This document shows positions 25,572-35,900 of a DNA stretch of 64,000 nt, one piece after another. The stretch covers positions 868,001 through 932,000 of the forward strand of contig JACGCM010002086.1 in NCBI GenBank assembly GCA_014058105.1. The letters are read 5' to 3'. The notes under the pieces were generated by a model. It did no database searches. It had not been told where the DNA came from and was given only the letters and a program-made list of their open reading frames with translations. The translations under genes were made by a program, and so were the position numbers. Numbering within the stretch: the stretch's first letter is position 1; the number at the start of each line of letters is the position of its first letter. Source of the stretch: Kingdonia uniflora (lineage: Eukaryota > Streptophyta > Magnoliopsida > Ranunculales > Circaeasteraceae).

Positions 25572-28500
25572 CTAGCCATGAGTTTTTCGGCTGTTCTTTT
25601 CCTCAATGCCGGACTTGAAGAATCTTTCTCTGAGAACTTGGATAGCATCTTCTATTTTGACATCCTTAACTGACAATAGCACCATGGTATGATAGAGCAG
25701 GTCTCCCATTTCCGAAGCAGTACGAAATTTATCGTCCTCCTCTTCCAATGTTCGGCATAACTCATCTGCCTCTTCTCTGTGATCATGGGGTTGATAAGGC
25801 AAGTAAGATGATAGTTGTTTTGATAGTCTGGCTATGACCTCCTCTATGTTTCAAAAGTTTGTGCTTGTACTTAGTTTTTTAGGAACCTTCGCAACTTGGG
25901 AGGTTAAAGTCTAATTTGGTATTTGGATAACATAGCGGAGGTCGTAGGCCCTAATGAAAAGGCCAAATCTAATATAAGTGTATACAGTTTTATTACCTTA
26001 TTTTAGAGCATAATAACTTCTTGTCAAGTAATAATCTTTGTGTCCATGAAGGCTTTTCCTTTTCACTTGTTCCTATTTCAGCTTTCCTTCGGGAAATCGT
26101 AGACTCCAATGAGTATACAGTGGTCAATGCCAAGTTTTCCTTCACCTGTCATTTAATAGCTCAAGAACAATAAGCTACAGAAAGTATGTGTATGGCAAAT
26201 TGACTACAGAGCGTATGGGATATTTTTGAATAACTTAATAAAGTGACAGATTATTATGCATTAAAGTTGAAATTGCTGACCTCGGGATGCTTGAGGAAAT
26301 CATTAACTGATGAATAGTAGCAAGTTTCCGACCCTGTATGGCAAGTTGGCCCATCAGGCTTCCCAAGATAAATTATCTGACAATAAAATTACAAGCTCAC
26401 CTTGTTACAATCTAACAGGTGTAGTTGAGAGGTAGACTTTCTATGTCTCTCTAGAGAGATCATAACACAAATCTATGGCGGTTTCCCGTCATTCAGTAAC
26501 ATAGAAACATGTTCCACAGATTGGTTACGGACGAGGAGGAGGATGTCGTGGACAATGAAATCTCTGTAGAGGTAACAAACTTTTTAGGGGATCATCCAGT
26601 ACAAAGATTTAACCTCCACCTCCACCTCCACCTCCTCCTCTTCCAATGCTCAGCGGAACTCATCTCAAGAAATTTGAGATTGATCTCCCTAGAGGTAACA
26701 AACTTTTGCAATCAAGAATAAACTCCAATGAAAAGTTCTATGTAAGTTTACCGAATCACGGTCACAATCAAGAAAGATGTCGTGGACATTAATGAAATTG
26801 GTGGATGTTTCTCCTTTTATCCACAACGAGGATTTTGAACGGCTATAGAAGGTTGCTTTCCGGGAGGAAATGGTGGTAGCGAGTGCCTCTCTGTTTGCAA
26901 ACCCTTGCATCAGGATGGCTCCAGTATCCACGTTTTGAGCAATCGCCACAGCCAAACCTTTGTCATCCCATTTCACGCTATTCAACAGTGTCTCCACCTA
27001 AAATTGCTCGATACAAAACAAAAAAAGATGCCTGTCATACAATTGTTCCATGCTTGCAGTGTATTGTTGGCATATTGCCACATCACAAAACCCTATGACA
27101 TGATATAACCAAATTACACCATACTGTTTGATAATATGTAGCAAACTTCATTTTACAAAATACCTTTACATAGATTCTTTTAACTTTGTTTCATACAAAA
27201 ATGATTAAAGTAAAACAAAAAATGATCCCCTTCGTATCATGCAAAACATAGGTAATTGTTTTTTTCATAGAGAGCAGAAATACAAGGAAGAAAACACGTT
27301 TCTATCCTACCGGAAGGAGCTATCACCTATACAATGATGCACTGAAGTTTTAAGCATCTATGTGATTTATAGGTTCCTATACATCAAATAGATCCATTAC
27401 TCCTAGACTATAGCTGGTATAAATGAATGACAGACTATTTTCGGATAAACATAAAAAATAAAAATACAAACTAACGGGTATCGAGCAAAGACTGTTCTTC
27501 CAAAAAGGCATATTTAGACGCTAGCTGAAAATACAATGATGTGGAATCCTGATGGAGCTCGGCAAATCATCAGATGCAGATTACCGAGAAACGAAGGACA
27601 CCATCAAGAGAAATCCAGCAGATGGAGCACCCATCAGCTTTCAATTCCTTGCTTTCTTTTCCAAACATGTAGAGGTCCCTACACTTGGTTTATAGTAGAC
27701 ACCTGAACTACGTTTGGTTACACACTTACACATGATACAGTGAAAAATATAGCGGGCAAATAAAATGCCACTAGTACTACAATATGAATGAGCATGCAAT
27801 ATTCATAGAAAGGGATTTTGGGATATCGTAGAACTACCTTTGGTTCTAGACGAACTTCAGCCACCAATTTCTGAGAGGATGAGCAGACTAAATAAAAGTC
27901 ATTCTTCTTGTTCTTGATGTATTTGATGTTATCTCCATTGGGGAACGAGTGGTAGCGATCTTTTTCTCTAGAATAAAGCATCAAAGTCGCGAGACGACTG
28001 AAGGAGACAGACATTAAGTACCTAAAGTAAGAGTAGAAATATTAAGCTTAGGGTAACAATTGTAATCAAGAGAATGATTTTATTGATCATGGTCTATTTA
28101 CCTGTGAAAATGCAGTAAGAGTCTTTTTTTCTCCCCTCTCCAGTTAAGACGTAATACACACGCATTTACTATTACTAGGTTATTATCTAATGTTGTTAAG
28201 TCGCTCTTCTTGTTTTTGTTGTATTTGATGTTATCTCCATTGGGTAACGAGTGGTAACGGTCCTTTTCTTTAGAATAGAGTCTCAAAGTCGTGAGACGAC
28301 TGAAGGAGGAGACAGACATTAAGTACCTAAAGTAAGAGTAGAAGTATTGAGCACAGGGTAGTAACTAATCTACTCATAAAGCATAGAAATACGGAAAACT
28401 ATTCATAACATGAATGCTCTAAGAAACTTATAATTGTGAAAGACTCATATAATTAGGCTCTCGGCTTATTCACTTTCCAATCGTAAAACTTCTTCAAGGT

Positions 28501-30051
28501 ATTCACTTTTCTTCAGTCCTTGTTATATTCTCATAAAGTTGAGGCCATTTTGGTCATCCCTATTCCTTGTCCCCAATCGGAAAAGGCTAGGTGATTACCA
28601 GAATCTAATGGCAAATTTACTGTTAAATCAATTTATAAAAGCCTCATTAAATTACAAGATCAAACATCTCCCTCTACAGCACCTCATTTACCTAAAAAAT
28701 GGTGGTTTAGTGTTTCGAAGCATAAGGTTCCTTTTGGAGTCCAACTCTTTGCATGGAAAACCCTATGGGTTAAGCCTTAGATTGACCAAGATTCACATAG
28801 TGTTCAATTCTCTGAGTCAAAATTGTCTTCGAGGATGATCGTATTGATCATGTTTTTTTTACTTGTGAAAATGCAGAGTATTGATCATGCTTTTTTTTTT
28901 ACTTCTGAAAAATGCAGTAATAGTCTGGTTTTGCTTCCTCTCTCCAGTTAACACACATTTACTAAAACCAGATTATTATCTGATGTTGTTAATACTAGCT
29001 CCAACCGCAACCAGTTTCTCTCTACAGTTTCTATAGCTTTTGCCATTGCTTATGCTATTTGGGAGGAAAGAAATACTGTATCGCTTCGGCAACATTCTCG
29101 TACTCCTCTCTCTGTTGTACATAGTACATCTTCGACTTGCTATGCTTCTTTCACCTTTAGTTCAGTCTGAGACTTCACAAAAGGTTTCTCTCTTTACTAT
29201 TAAGAATGATTATACTAAATATGCCTTATTCAAGGATGCTGGCTGGAACTGTGCCACTAAGCTTGATCCTGATAACAAGTTTTCTGCGCAGGTGTTGGAT
29301 ACAACCAGGCAAGCTCTGCTGAAGAGGCGGAAGCTAAAGCCCTCTGCTGAGCATTCGAAGAAGTTAAGTTATGTGGACCTCTGAATCAACGCCAATATTG
29401 CAATCTACTTATCAGATTTGGATCATGGGCGATGAATGGATTATAATTTATGTAACATTTTTACTGCTATTAGTTTCAATGATGTAAAATGACTCAAAGA
29501 ATGTAAGAAACATGAACCAAAATACCATTTTGAGCTAAATTACAAGTTGGGGTTACTTCAATAAGTGTAATTGGAACTAATTAAGCTAATTTAGCAGCAT
29601 AATCAAGATATAAATGCTAAACAACAATACAAACAAGCCAAATTACTTCACAAACATACCATTTTAATACAACTATCAGCATGTAAACCTAAAGATAACA
29701 TCTACAAAAGAAACCCAAATATCTAAATTAAACTACTCTTAGTTGAAAACTTGAATTGAGAGAAACCCCAATTGAGAATCAGTGAGAACTAATACTCACT
29801 TTGCAAGCAAATGGGGTGATGATGATCTTGTCTCCGAATCGAATTAAGTGTGAATTTGAAACCCTAATTAGAGAAAGAGTTGAAATCTGACGAGGGTGAG
29901 ATCGAATTGAAATGTGGAGGGAAGAATATTTGAAGCACTGTTGGAGATGATATGTGAGTGAGGAAGGAGAAGGGATAATACTACCATCTCCAATAGATTG
30001 AGTAGAGTTAGCCACAAAAGTGCTCCAAGAGATCTCTATTTTGAATTTCAT
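25572..30051 (-). CDS. HISN2: Bifunctional phosphoribosyl-AMP cyclohydrolase / phosphoribosyl-ATP pyrophosphatase, chloroplastic
   Basis: Catalyses steps 2 and 3 of histidine synthesis in the plastid. Six minus-strand exons join in phase: 30051-29800, 27870-27838, 26997-26752, 26376-26281, 26145-25997 and 25776-25572 (326 residues). Exon 1 gives a basic, Ser-rich presequence (LQQCFKYSSLHISIRS resembles other plant HISN2 leaders). The 33-base exon 2 encodes KLVAEVRLEPK. The cyclohydrolase domain shows VKWDDKGLAVAIAQNVDTGA, FLDCDRDS and GPTCHTGSETCYYSS with its metal-binding Cys/Asp residues. The pyrophosphatase domain shows REEADELCRTLEEEDD and EMGDLLYHTMVLL. The start is uncertain: exon 1 is longer than in relatives I recall. 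Intron 1 holds LINE pieces and intron 3 exon-like fragments. Confidence 0.92.
26531..26670. repeat. Exon-like fragments inside HISN2 intron 3
   Basis: Intron 26377-26751 holds GATGTCGTGGACAATGAAAT near 26541, close to the exon at 26752-26997 (GATGTCGTGGACATTAATGA). It also holds CCTCCTCTTCCAATGCTCAG near 26630, close to the last exon (CCTCCTCTTCCAATGTTCGG). A (CTCCAC)n run and a repeated GTAACAAACTTTT lie between and around them. Confidence 0.6.
27804..28062. repeat. Repeat family R, copy with the live HISN2 exon 2
   Basis: This block contains HISN2 exon 2 (27838-27870). Its left half recurs at 30088-30235 and its right half at 28203-28365. Confidence 0.85.
28072..28200 (+). mobile_element. 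Short LINE fragment in HISN2 intron 1
   Basis: ATTGATCATGGTCTATTTAC, then TGTGAAAATGCAGTAAGAGT and a TTATTATCTAATGTTGTTAA end match parts of the LINE fragment at 28838-28990, so it is a second partial copy. Confidence 0.65.
28203..28365. repeat. Repeat family R, partial copy
   Basis: TTCTTGTTTTTGTTGTATTT through ACGACTGAAGGAGGAGACAG and CCTAAAGTAAGAGTAGAAGT repeat the right half of 27804-28062 in direct orientation, about 300 bases away. Confidence 0.85.
28540..29395 (+). mobile_element. LINE C-terminal fragment (zf-RVT and RNase H-like) in HISN2 intron 1
   Basis: Plus strand, opposite to HISN2. Broken frames give VPFGVQLFAWKTLW and DRIDHVFFTCENA (zf-RVT-type block), then AIAYAIWEERNT and a region ending in many charged residues near 29390, as in plant LINE tails. 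Stops and frame breaks show it is dead. Confidence 0.75.
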
Positions 30052-30087
30052 ATATAGGAGGGACGCTTACATGAGAGACAATATTCA

Positions 30088-30235
30088 TAAAAATGGATTT
30101 TGGGATATCATAGAACTACCTTTGGTTCTAGACAAACTTCAGCATCCAATTTTTGAGAGGATGAGCAGACTAGGTAAAAGTCATTCTTCTTATTTTTGTT
30201 GTATTTGATGTTATCTCCATTGGGGAACGAGTGGT
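30088..30235. repeat. Repeat family R, upstream copy with a dead HISN2 exon 2
   Basis: ATGGATTTTGGGATATCATA through CCATTGGGGAACGAGTGG matches 27804-27953. The exon-2 equivalent (30152-30120, minus) would read KLDAEVCLEPK, but the acceptor AG of the live copy has become AA. It lies just upstream of exon 1. Confidence 0.85.
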
Positions 30236-31738
30236 TGAAACTGATTGGTGACATCGCTTTAAGCGAACTCGGTTGAATGAGAAACTAACGTCATATTTAC
30301 GGCTCGGATGATGTTGGGAATGGAAATTTTTGCTGAATTCAGCTAATATTAGTGTGCCGCCCTTTTCCACATGATAGAGTGTCCCCTGCATCAAACGACA
30401 TTAGAGGTAATGATGTTAAAACATTAGTTTATACACCGACAAATAGATGTAGGAATTGCATACAATTACTATGATTAATAATAGAATATGGAAAACATAT
30501 TATACTAATTTATTCTCCTGCTTTTGTAAAATCTTTTTCTTCTTGAGTGGAGTCTTCCCTTAGATTGGTTACAAACCTTAATGAGATAGTTTTTTTTTTT
30601 TTGTATCCTCCAAGAGGGACTTCCCTTCTATTTAATCTGATAGGGTTTGAGTGGTCTTCTCATTATACCCTCAAGCCCTAATAAAGAGTAATATTAAGTC
30701 CCACCAACCTTAACTTGGTATAATAATTGGGCACGACCAATAACACCTATACGACCTATTAACACGTGTGTTCGTGAACCAGAAGATAAAACATTGAGTA
30801 ATGCCGGTATAGATGGAAAATCCAACAATTTCCCACCCGACGTTAACTCGAATTGTAAGAAAAATATTTTTAGCCTGATTCACAACTTTTTATGAAAAAC
30901 GGATGGCCATCATTTGTTTTTAAAACCACACATGATAATTTATCGATGGCAATGTTACATCGAACTTGATAGTCACTCTACGACTGCAAAGATGGCTAAC
31001 ACGGTTCATGGATAAATTTTGGTCAGGCTTTTGAGCACTTGCTTAATTCATAGCGTGGACATCGAGCTAGCAACCTCAATAGCTTTCAAGTGTAATTTAT
31101 TTACTGGTGGAGTTTATTTTGTGAATGGTAAATGTACACTTTAATGATGCGTTGGTACATTTTGTTAATCAATCTGCATTAACAAACAACACCTCTTAAG
31201 GAGATGATCGAGTCTAGTGTATACACACTATCTCCTTAAGACAGATTCGCCCCTGCCACAATGCTTTGCAGGAATGTAGTCCCATGTCTCCCATGATACA
31301 ACGATCAGTCGCAGAGAGAAGAAAACACTTCTATATCTCTGCCAAACGAACTTTGATTGTCTATTTTCTCTCTTGGAAATGGCTCAAAAAAACTTTGAAA
31401 AACTAATAATGAAAAATGAACACGAAATTGGGTTACACCTCAAGTCAGTACATCTTCACCAAGAGTCACACCTTAAGGTGTGTCTATTGGCCCAATCATA
31501 GACTTATAATAATAAGCGGGTTCCTAGGTCGAACAAGCCCATGGGTAGCCCATGCACCCAAACTAGTTTGCACACATGAGTCGCACATGTGCGTGCGACC
31601 CACCAACTCTCACACACATCACAACAAGTTAAGTGTTAGACTTACTTATATAGTAGAGTTGAGCATCCCTCATATCCAATGTGGGACTAAACATTTAGTT
31701 CTACCATTCAAACCAAAACATCATTTGTATTTTTCAAC
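30236..31738. other. Upstream and intergenic DNA with retroelement-like patches
   Basis: No gene recognised. The stretch at about 30600-30860 (AAATCCAACAATTTCCCACC) and 31500-31690 (CCAATGTGGGAC) resemble LTR sequence, but no paired ends, primer site or protein were found. CTTAAGGAGAT near 31196 and ATCTCCTTAAG near 31230 form a small stem. Confidence 0.35.
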
Positions 31739-32540
31739 ATAAATATCGTGTTGTTTCTCCACCAAATACTTCACTGAGGTGAGTCCCCAGGAGAGGTTGT
31801 GTCCCTCAGCCTCTTCTGCCCTTAAGAGACGACTCTCCGATGATTTACATGGATAATCCATATTGTTTTCATCAATTAGTACAAACCCTATACTGCCATT
31901 GCCAAAGGTTTTATACCAAGAAGCATTTGTCATTAAAAGAAATTGTTGACTATTTTTTATTTGAGCTGCAACATCCAAATAATGATTTTTGAGGTTCAAA
32001 AACAGAATGTCTAAATGTGTATTGAGTGAATTAGCCACATACATAGCAGTAGACAAAATGCCAGTGTCAATTATTAATGCTTTGCCAAATGCCTGCTGCT
32101 ATGGCAAAAAATAAAGACAAATAAAATAAAGCTTCCTTATGAATTGCTGGAATTTGATAAAGATCTCTAATCCCTCGATAAAAATTTAAATTAGTTGCAG
32201 TTGAATATGTGAGGCCTAAGGGGTATACAAATAAATCATGAGCAACTGTTTCTTCCTTTTGAGTGCACCAAGTACAATGAGAGTCATGAATAATATGGTT
32301 ACGAGCTAATCTATGTTTGATAGGTTAAAAACCTTCCAAACAAACATTTGCAACCTATGGGGCAACTTCAACTTTCAAATAAGCTTCTGCAATTTAGGAG
32401 GAATTGAACAAGGGGTACGACTATGTTGTGAAGCATGTGCAGTTCTATATGTAGATTTAACAATAAATTTCCCATTGGATTCATGAATCCATTTGACTAT
32501 ATCCTCTTGTGGTGAAGTGTTGAGAATCAAGGTAGCTAAT
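31739..32540 (-). mobile_element. LINE C-terminal fragment (zf-RVT and RNase H)
   Basis: Minus strand, from the high coordinate: IVKWIHESNGKFIVKSTYRT and LQMFVWKVFN are zf-RVT-type blocks. After frame breaks comes FLLMTNASWYKTFGNGSIGF, then a LLRAEEAEGHNLSWGL block typical of the LINE RNase H domain. The first half of the element is missing. It lies about 435 bases upstream of HSP90. Confidence 0.82.
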
Positions 32541-32858
32541 CCCAATTCTACTACAAGAACGAAACACGAAAATCCCAAACAAAAAATTAACCAAACAAAA
32601 AACCAACAACAAAGACAAGATTTGCCCAGAGGAGGGAAGTAGAAAATCATTTTGAATGAAAAACCACTCCTGCGAACAATCCACTATAATCAAACATGTT
32701 ACAATCGATCTCTCAAGCTTCAATGAATTTCTCAAACCCCACTTCTCAGTCTCTCCGCACCTCGCCTCGCCTCGTCTAGACTCAATCCTGAATGACCAAA
32801 ATGCAAATAAGCATAAAAGACGAATCCACCCTCACATATCTCTTTATTTCCCTTCTCC

Positions 32859-32868
32859 AGAAGCTTCT
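32859..32868. promoter_or_regulatory. Possible heat shock element
   Basis: AGAAGCTTCT fits the inverted pair nGAAnnTTCn. A further TTC at 32853-32855 lies two bases off the ideal spacing. It is about 110 bases before the ATG, so it may be in the leader rather than the promoter. Confidence 0.3.
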
Positions 32869-32935
32869 TAATCTCCCATTTATTCTAAAACCCTCAGAAA
32901 GACTAAAACCCTAGAAAACCAAACCGTAATCGATT

Positions 32936-32960
32936 CTCTCTCTCTCTCTCTCTCTCTCTC
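32936..32960. repeat. CT microsatellite in HSP90 leader
   Basis: An uninterrupted CT run ends 15 bases before the ATG at 32976. Confidence 0.9.
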
Positions 32961-32975
32961 ACTCAATCGATCAAA

Positions 32976-35900
32976 ATGCATAAGCTCTCAAGGTCGTCAC
33001 TCTCTGCTATCTTGCGCACTCGTAGCGCACGATACCGTAACGTAACCGCTTCAATCACATCTTCAACCCCTCTTCACGACTTGGTAAACATTCGAAACCC
33101 TAATTTAATTCTATATTTTGTGTGATTCTAATCATCTGATATGTTATTGAAATTGAATTATTGCAAAAAAAAGTTTTTATTTTTGAGAGAATGCTAATTA
33201 GGGTTAGTTTTGGTACAGACTAGAGACGATGATGCGAACATTTCGCAGTTTTTAAGTAGAGATTATTCAGTGTTAGGGCAAAGGAGGCAGGGTGTTAATG
33301 GGTATTCGTTTAATCCGAGAAATGGGTTTTTCTTGGGAAGTCGGTTTGAGTCGACTGCTGCGGCGGATGCGTCGGATGCGCCAGCGGAGAAATATGAGTA
33401 CCAAGCGGAGGTAATTGTGTTTTGTTGGTTTAGTAGAAGTTGTTAGGGAATGAGCTGATGTTTGTTTGTTGTATTGTGTTGTGTTGGGATTGCAGGTTAG
33501 TCGTCTTATGGACCTTATTGTTCATAGTTTGTATAGTAACAAAGAGGTGTTTCTTCGGGAGCTGATTAGCAATGCTAGTGATGCGTTGGACAAGCTGAGG
33601 TTTTTAAGTGTTACCCAGCCTGAGCTTCTTGGGGGAGCGGGTGAACTTGATATTCGTGTGCAGAGTGATAAAGACAATGGGATCATTACTATCACGTAAG
33701 CTTTTTTATATCATGTTCAATTTTATAATTGATATCATTTAATAAAAGTTGATATGCATTTGAAAACAAAATCAATCAGTTGAAAATTGTCAAAAGCAGC
33801 CCAAAAATATAACAAAATGAAAAACAAAGGTTTTCTACTTAACTTATTTAGATGTCACAGGGGTTATTGTTTATATTCTCACCCGCTAAGAGATTAGCAC
33901 CCCCAAAATTGGTTTCTTAATAAACTATTAAGAACGGGAATTCTGAGGTGCGTGACAAGTTGGTATCAGAGCGCTAGGTTCAGTCCTTCAGTTTACTGCA
34001 CATCTCTTACGTTTAGGATTTGGAGTTGATCTCGCACTAGTTCGTTGTCTTTCCTTTCTTAGGTTTCTTAGGAGGTGTTGGTGGCATGTGAATGACTTTA
34101 AGTCATTTTCATTAGTAGTCTCCTCAGTTGTGCACGGTTTCATCTTTTTGTAGAATCTCCAGATATTGGTGTTGATTGGTTGGTTAGGCTTTTAGTATCC
34201 ATGTGGTAGTTAGCTGCTTCGAGTTGACGTTATCTTTTAGGTAGTCATAGTTTATTTAGCTTATATTCTTTGGTGGTTGCAAGTGGTGCTTTGCTTTCTA
34301 ATTCGTATGGAGTTTGATTAGAGTATTCATCGGTCGATTTACTCGTTAGAACGAGTACAAGTTTGGAGTACTAGATTCTTGTTGACGGTAGAGGTTGGTT
34401 GTTTCTTGTTCTTGATTGGTCTTTTTAGGGGTAACATACAAGTGTAGGCTTAGTGATTAGTTCACCTTATGCGTTTGTGTTAAGGAACATATCATCATGG
34501 TGATTGAGTTGCATCGAATTTCGAGGACAAAATTTCTTTTTAGGAGGGTAGAATGTAGCGCCCCGCATTTTTCTTGGTATAACTCCTTGTGGTCGTAGTT
34601 ATGGTTTATAAGTTGCACCTGTAGCATGTTATCATAGCTTTTATTTTTCCCCCAAATCCTTAACAAACCCATTCAAACCCACACCGAATTTCCCCAATTC
34701 TTCTCCAACTCCTCATTATTCTCCACATTAATTCTAGGGCACAACTCTCCCTTTAACTAATTTCGGTTCTAGAGAGAGAGGGGGGAAGAAAGAGAGATGT
34801 ATTTGCTAAAGCTCTCTACGACTTACAGCTCCGCATTGCTCCGCATTGCTCCACACCGCTCGGCTTTCATTCTTCAACGTTATTTTAACCTTAGGCAAGT
34901 GCATCTATCTAATCTCATTTGCTTTGATTGATATGAGTAAATCATAGTGTTTCAGCTGTTATAATCTTCTTTATACAAAGCATCTCCTAGGTATAAATCG
35001 GTACTGATTTTATCGTTCTCTAAATTTTGCTCTTATCATCGCATCAAATATATATTATACATTTCAGTATTGTGTAGGCAGTAGTCATGTATCCTCTCAT
35101 GGGTTATTGCATAAGGTTTCTGTAGGCATATGCCTACAACTGTTGATCTGTGTGTGTTAGGCTTTGGTTCTTAATAGGTTAGTGTACTAATAGTCTGATT
35201 TTTATTTGGGTTAGAGAATTGCTTGGGTATTAAAGGTACAGAGGATTTATAGAGGTCTTATTATAGGTATGATGGGTCTGTTGGTGTTTTGTGGTAACTC
35301 TGGCTAAGCTTTGTTGGGGTTCTTTGTTGAATATCCTGTAAATGGTTTATGGCAGTTATGACTTAATTGTATTGGGGCTGATTAAATGGTCATGTTGTTT
35401 AGTCCCACGAGAGGATACATGATTGCCTACACAATACTGAAATGTACAATATAGATTTGATGCGATGATAAGAGCAAAATTTAGAGAACGATAAAATCAG
35501 TACCGATTTATACCTAGGAGATGCTTTGTATAAAGAAGATTGGAACAACTGAAATACTATGATTTACTCATATCAATCAAAGCAAATGAAATTAGATAGA
35601 TGCACTTGCCTGAGGTTAAAATAACGTTGAAGAACGAAAGCCGAGCGGTGCGGAGCAATGCGGAGCTGTAAGTCGTAGAGAGCTTTAGCAAATACATCTC
35701 TCTTTCTTCCCCCCTCTCTCTCTAGAACCGAAATTAGTTAAAGGGAGAGTTGTGCCCTAGAACTCATGTGGAGAATAAGGAGGAGTTGGAGAAGAATTGG
35801 GGAAATTCGGTGTGGGTTCGAATGGGTTTGTTAAGGATTTGGGGAAAAAAATAAAAGCTATGATAACATGCTACAGGTGCAACTTATAAACCATAACTAC

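Larger units (their letters stand above)
32541..32975 (+). promoter_or_regulatory. HSP90 promoter and leader
   Basis: Region between the LINE fragment and the HSP90 ATG. It contains a heat-shock-element-like core (32859-32868) and a CT microsatellite (32936-32960) close to the start codon, typical of plant leader sequence. Confidence 0.5.

Noticed and set aside
31416..31742. 108-codon plus-strand frame
   Set aside because: No domain; the region resembles degenerate LTR DNA.
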